From Smithella sp. UBA2180 (GTDB lineage Bacteria > Desulfobacterota > Syntrophia > Syntrophales > Smithellaceae): a DNA stretch of 18,707 nucleotides. This document shows positions 15,230 to 18,707 of the stretch, piece by piece. The DNA lies in NCBI GenBank assembly GCA_002327415.1, contig DCVU01000129.1, positions 1-18,707 on the forward strand, given 5' to 3'. The number at the start of each line of letters is the position of its first letter. Position 1 is the first letter of the stretch. A program made the translations under genes and the position numbers. Below the pieces are notes generated by a model that did no database searches, was not told where the DNA came from, and saw only the letters and a list, made by a program, of their open reading frames with translations.

Positions 15230-17350
15230 TTATGGACATGACTTTTCTGTCAGTTTGTCCACGATTTTTAAATATTTTTGCATTTGTATTTCGGAATTAT
15301 TTATTTCAATAAATGCCAGACCGTTTTTCTTTAATTCCGCTCTTTTCCCCGGATCATAATATAAATCCCTGATGCATCGTGCAACATCACTCGGGTTATT
15401 GGGTTCTGACAGCATGACTGTACCTTCTTTGAGATAGTACTCAATAGATTTTGTGCGCGTTGCAATGGCAGGCAGTCCCATGGACAGATATTCAAATAAT
15501 TTTACATTCAAGGCCTGTTGCGCATAATCATTGAGGCCTGCCAGCAGGGCTATACCCAGATTGGCCTTATTCATGATGGCAGGTATGGTCTCCAAGGGGA
15601 CATAGCCATTAAAAAATACGACATCCTCCAATTCCAGGTCTTTCACCAATTGTGTAACGTTATCCAGTTCCGGCCCTCCGCCGTAAATTTGAAACTTGAT
15701 TTTCGGTATTTCTTTGCTCACTTCATGAACTGCACGAATCGCAATATCAAGACCGCAATGTTTATTGATTGTGCCCGGATACAGTATTGTAAAATATTCA
15801 TTGCTCTGACGTGATTCTTTAATATTAGCGTAATTGAACATTTTGATATCCGGTAAATTGAGAATGACCGATATTTTGTTTTCAGGTATTTTTGAACGTT
15901 CTGCAATTTTACCCATCCAGTAATCTGTTACAGTGATGACATGATGGGCGAAGTTCGATGATATTTTTTCAAAAAATGACAGGATTTTATAGTATTTTTC
16001 ATTCTTCACGCCGCCAAATTTAGCCATGAAGAAATCCGGGACAGGATCATGTATGTCCAGAATGATTTTCGCACCGGTCAGTTTTTGCAGTATCGCGGCA
16101 AAAACTTCAAAATCGGGCACTGAATGCACGTGCACCAGATTATATGGCATGTTGAAATGTTTCTTTGTCAAGTTAAGGCTTGAATGGATAAGGAAATTCA
16201 ACATTTTTATCAAATAATCTAATTTCCCTTTTTCGTTTCTTGTTCTTTCCATGTTTCGATAAACATGAACACCGTTTAAAATTTCATACTCTTTTTCGTT
16301 TGTGCCACGTAATGCAATGACATCAACGTGATCCCCTCTTCTGGCGAGCGATTCAGCATATCTTCTCACGCGCGCGTCGTTCGTGTAGAATGAATATGTC
16401 AGCATGCAAACTCTTATCGAAGGTTTCATTGTTTTTTGGGGATACGCATAATTTTCTTTCCAGAAGGAAGCTACCTGATTAGGTAGTACATGCCAGTACA
16501 GGCCTTCATATTTTGTTTTGATATATGTGAGAAATTCCTCGTAATATTGAACAGGGTATTTCTCATAATGCTTACTGTGGTTGAAATCCATATAATCAGG
16601 ATGACTAATGAATAATGCCATTCCGCCGTTATCGACAATCCAATCCAGCTTCTGTTTCCAGATATTGATATTTTCTTGCTGCAACATTATAAAAATCAGA
16701 AAATCCTGAGGGAGAGTATAGGGCAGTTCAACGTATCCCTGTCGTCCGTTGTCACCTGCAACCCAGAAGGGGAATATGGTTCCCATGCCATCAGGTTGAG
16801 GTTCAAAAGGATCCGTATCAAAAGTGGAAGCGTCGTAATCTATATTCAAAGCATGTATCCATTCAAGATTGTGATACATGCTTGGACTTCGAAAACCCAC
16901 GGAATCCCATTTTTTCAAATAATGATTAATTTTTACAGCCTGTTTTTGAAAAATTTTTTTAGATTTGAACGGATTTTCATGTTTGATGCCGTGCACTCCT
17001 ACTTCGAATCCTTTTTCTTTGAGCTTTTTGATAAGCGCCATGGAAATTTTTAAATCCTCAGCAACGAAATTAAAAGAAGAACGAAAACCTAACCGCTCTT
17101 CTATCTCAGCCAATAAATGGCATTGGTCATATCCACGTTGCGTATCTACATCGTGAGTCAAAACAAGTGAAAACTTTTTACTCTCCGGCCAGCCCTTCCA
17201 GCCTTCCGGTTTCTTTGCTGATTTTGGATCGATTGGCCAGATATCTTTACAAGACGACTTTTTAAAATTTATTAACATTCTACGAAGCATGATTTGCACA
17301 CGCCTGGGTATAATAGGTTTCAAGATTGAGAAAGGTGTCGCTGTTAACAT
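15230..17350 (-). CDS. Fusion: polysaccharide deacetylase (NodB) + GT4-type glycosyltransferase
   Basis: A single 706-residue chain joins two enzymes. Residues about 60-295 are a complete NodB-type deacetylase: THDVD (65-69), HGIKH (120-124, normal HxxxH), FRSPSMY (153-159) and SHPDY (249-253). Residues about 310-700 are a GT-B retaining glycosyltransferase: RVCMLTYSFYTNDARVRR (313-330) at the N-lobe, YPGTINKHCGL (524-534), YGGGPE (556-561) and KLFEYLSMGLPAIA (617-630) at the nucleotide-sugar site. No stop or frameshift separates them and no ribosome binding site precedes the internal Met308. AGGA lies 6 bases before the ATG. Likely cytoplasmic, coupling removal of an acetyl group with addition of a sugar; the order and substrates are unknown. 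Confidence 0.88.
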   Translation of the reverse strand: MLTATPFSILKPIIPRRVQIMLRRMLINFKKSSCKDIWPIDPKSAKKPEGWKGWPESKKFSLVLTHDVDTQRGYDQCHLLAEIEERLGFRSSFNFVAEDLKISMALIKKLKEKGFEVGVHGIKHENPFKSKKIFQKQAVKINHYLKKWDSVGFRSPSMYHNLEWIHALNIDYDASTFDTDPFEPQPDGMGTIFPFWVAGDNGRQGYVELPYTLPQDFLIFIMLQQENINIWKQKLDWIVDNGGMALFISHPDYMDFNHSKHYEKYPVQYYEEFLTYIKTKYEGLYWHVLPNQVASFWKENYAYPQKTMKPSIRVCMLTYSFYTNDARVRRYAESLARRGDHVDVIALRGTNEKEYEILNGVHVYRNMERTRNEKGKLDYLIKMLNFLIHSSLNLTKKHFNMPYNLVHVHSVPDFEVFAAILQKLTGAKIILDIHDPVPDFFMAKFGGVKNEKYYKILSFFEKISSNFAHHVITVTDYWMGKIAERSKIPENKISVILNLPDIKMFNYANIKESRQSNEYFTILYPGTINKHCGLDIAIRAVHEVSKEIPKIKFQIYGGGPELDNVTQLVKDLELEDVVFFNGYVPLETIPAIMNKANLGIALLAGLNDYAQQALNVKLFEYLSMGLPAIATRTKSIEYYLKEGTVMLSEPNNPSDVARCIRDLYYDPGKRAELKKNGLAFIEINNSEIQMQKYLKIVDKLTEKSCP

Positions 17351-17370
17351 TTTTTATCCTTTTTTATCCT
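17351..17370 (-). promoter_or_regulatory. Duplicated ribosome binding site upstream of the deacetylase-GT4 fusion
   Basis: On the minus strand AGGATAAAAA occurs twice in direct tandem, ending at the ATG at 17350. The proximal AGGA lies 6 bases before the ATG, which supports this start. The distal copy would be too far for initiation here. Confidence 0.55.
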
Positions 17371-17545
17371 TATAATCGATCCAATTTTTTATACATGATA
17401 ATTATTTGTCGCTTAATATAAAAAATACAAAAGATTATTCTTGAACTCATTTAAATAAATCTTCTTGTATAACTATAAGCATGTTACGTTTTGAGTAAAC
17501 CTCATTTTATAAGTGATAGCGTATCAACAAAAGGATTATATGGTA
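17371..17545 (-). other. AT-rich leader between the toroid gene and the fusion gene
   Basis: This strongly AT-rich gap could hold a promoter for the downstream genes; several weak boxes such as TTGTAT followed after 17 bases by AATAAT (minus strand) are possible, but none stands out from the background. A heptamer GTATCAA occurs at 17521 and 17543. I see no terminator hairpin with a U-run. Confidence 0.3.
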
Positions 17546-18646
17546 TCAAGATAAAGAGCTGTCGTTAAGAATTTCACTGAAATCATCCCTGTTGCTGAAA
17601 ATGTAAAGTGGCAATGCCATTTCAAAACCCCAGCATTGGTGGTCGATTTCAAGTGCATGTGCTTCTTTTATACCGGGTTTTAATCCACCGTGGATAATAA
17701 TCATAGCTCGGAAAGCCTTTATTAGCCTTGTATTCATACCTTTTCTGAATATTCGACGCCATACAATTTGGTGCATCGGTTCGACCATACTTTGTCCCAT
17801 CTCATTATGACCTAGTATCCATTGGAACCCTCTGACAAGAGGCACTCTGAACTCTTCGTATCCCTGATCGATTGCTTCAAGCAGGAAGAAAGGCGCATAT
17901 CCGTATTGGTGAACCGAGAATACAGGATAATAGTCAGCCACTCTGCCACTAGGAACGTGATACATCCATCCCCATTGACCAGATGGACCTTGTAATTTAA
18001 CAAGCCGGCGGGCAATAAGGAGACCTATGTTTTTTGCCCATTCATTTTCAGTTCTTCGTGCCAGAAGTAGGAATGCATAAGCCATATAGGATTGCGCACC
18101 GAATGGTGCCCAACTACGGTCTAGTCCAGTGGGATTCTGCCTCACAAGTCCGCTTACGGCGTGGATATATCTACCAACAGCTAATTTCGCCAAGGCAAGC
18201 GCATTTTCATAATATTCTTTTTCTCCCTGAAGGCATGCAAGGATCGACCAAGCTAAAGCCTTTGGACCCAGATTTTTCATTTGTGAAGCATTCTTTAAAA
18301 GATCATGGAACAACGACATGGCTTTAGCCGGTATGTCAGTATCAATGCATCTACCTGTCCATATTGTGGCTGCTATGTCTAATGGAGCACCAACATATTT
18401 GTCTATCCTTTTTGCCATGCAATGATAATCGGATTCGATATCAAGGAAGACTTCATAGCCATTTTTTTTGGCTTCATTAAGACCCATTAGAGCGTTCATT
18501 GTGAATTTATACTCAGGATTGTGGTCTCTAACGTGCAACATCCGATCTCCGCTTAGCTGGAGAGAGGTGGCAAAAATATTCTCAGACTGGATATACATTT
18601 TTTCCAATCCTTTGAGACAAAACTGGATGAACATGTTCTTACCCAT
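17546..18646 (-). CDS. Alpha/alpha-toroid protein, function unknown
   Basis: This 366-residue protein was not recognised by name. Repeated helix pairs with small or aromatic inner faces suggest an (alpha/alpha) toroid. A QW-like motif QGPSGQWGW (219-227) is followed by YYPVFSVHQYGYAPFFLLEA (239-258), a histidine/tyrosine-rich inner helix of the type that lines a catalytic cavity. There is no signal peptide. It parallels the toroid protein at 8514-9677 in size, motif type and setting, though identity looks low. ATG at 18646 is preferred because AGGAG lies 11 bases upstream; the frame opens further to 18697 but that would start inside the flanking IS end. Its upstream region has been replaced by the IS starting only 38 bases away. 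Confidence 0.7.
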   Translation of the reverse strand: MGKNMFIQFCLKGLEKMYIQSENIFATSLQLSGDRMLHVRDHNPEYKFTMNALMGLNEAKKNGYEVFLDIESDYHCMAKRIDKYVGAPLDIAATIWTGRCIDTDIPAKAMSLFHDLLKNASQMKNLGPKALAWSILACLQGEKEYYENALALAKLAVGRYIHAVSGLVRQNPTGLDRSWAPFGAQSYMAYAFLLLARRTENEWAKNIGLLIARRLVKLQGPSGQWGWMYHVPSGRVADYYPVFSVHQYGYAPFFLLEAIDQGYEEFRVPLVRGFQWILGHNEMGQSMVEPMHQIVWRRIFRKGMNTRLIKAFRAMIIIHGGLKPGIKEAHALEIDHQCWGFEMALPLYIFSNRDDFSEILNDSSLS

Positions 18647-18684
18647 CTTTAGATGAACTCCTTTCTTTATTAATGTTAATCTGA

Positions 18685-18707
18685 GAGACCTTTGCACAAC
18701 TCGTTTG
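18685..18707 (+). mobile_element. Left end of a second IS5-family copy
   Basis: GAGACCTTTGCACAACT at 18685-18701 is a 15/17 match to the inverted repeat at the end of the left IS. Because it lies at the inward-facing side with different following bases, it should be the left end of an element in the same orientation as the one at the left edge. Only 23 bases are visible. Confidence 0.65.

Noticed and set aside
16428..16430. Internal ATG of the deacetylase-GT4 fusion as a separate glycosyltransferase start
   Set aside because: No Shine-Dalgarno precedes it and the frame runs continuously through the linker, so a separate start is not supported.
17521..17549. GTATCAA direct repeats as a regulator binding site
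   Set aside because: Two 7-base copies 22 bases apart in AT-rich sequence, one overlapping a stop codon, are likely chance.
1..18707. CRISPR array, rRNA, phage or plasmid replication genes
   Set aside because: No regularly spaced 25-40 base repeats, rRNA-like stretches, integrase or replication proteins were seen.

Overview
The window reads as one end-to-end polysaccharide gene cluster bounded by insertion-sequence material. Everything from about 951 to 18646 is coded on the minus strand, so transcription runs from high to low coordinates. The low-to-moderate GC content, AGGAG-type ribosome binding sites, sugar pathway and IS type suggest a Gram-negative bacterium. A Desulfobacterota/Syntrophobacterales-like host is my best guess, but the sequence does not prove it.

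Layout: 1-628 is the 3' part of an IS5-family element (C-terminal transposase plus right terminal inverted repeat). At 786-860 lies a degenerate, CCA-bearing tRNA-Thr(CGT)-like sequence behind a good sigma70-type promoter. The cluster follows, listed here in transcription order from the right: an alpha/alpha-toroid protein (17546-18646); a polysaccharide deacetylase fused to a GT4-type glycosyltransferase (15230-17350); a WbpE/WlbC-type aminotransferase (14057-15181); a Gfo/Idh/MocA dehydrogenase fused to a WlbB/WbpD-like hexapeptide N-acetyltransferase (12404-14002); a NodB-like deacetylase (10759-12393); a GT2 (9706-10587); a second alpha/alpha-toroid protein (8514-9677); a small hexapeptide acyltransferase overlapping a divergent deacetylase-like protein (7941-8423, 7066-7944); a second GT2 (6044-6961); an MBOAT/SGNH pair of AlgI/AlgJ type (4528-5955, 3325-4518); an O-antigen ligase/Wzy-type polymerase (1960-3318); and a GNAT/FemAB-like acyltransferase (951-1844). 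The last 23 bases (18685-18707) are the start of another IS copy in the same orientation as the left one.

How the genes work together (inference): the dehydrogenase/acetyltransferase fusion and the aminotransferase provide the oxidation, amination and N-acetylation steps that turn UDP-GlcNAcA into UDP-2,3-diacetamido-2,3-dideoxy-glucuronic acid. Three glycosyltransferase domains would build a repeat unit and the Wzy-like protein would polymerise it. An unusually large set of modifying proteins (three deacetylase-like domains, an MBOAT/SGNH O-acylation pair, a stand-alone hexapeptide acyltransferase and a GNAT) would set the acetylation pattern. The initiating sugar-phosphate transferase, Wzx flippase, UDP-GlcNAc 6-dehydrogenase and outer-membrane export proteins are not here, so the cluster must depend on genes elsewhere.

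Points most worth a second look: the deacetylase-GT4 fusion, the two toroid proteins with QW-like motifs, an altered metal-binding spacing in one deacetylase, phased heptamer AAGG arrays just upstream of both GT2 genes, and the IS ends at both window borders.
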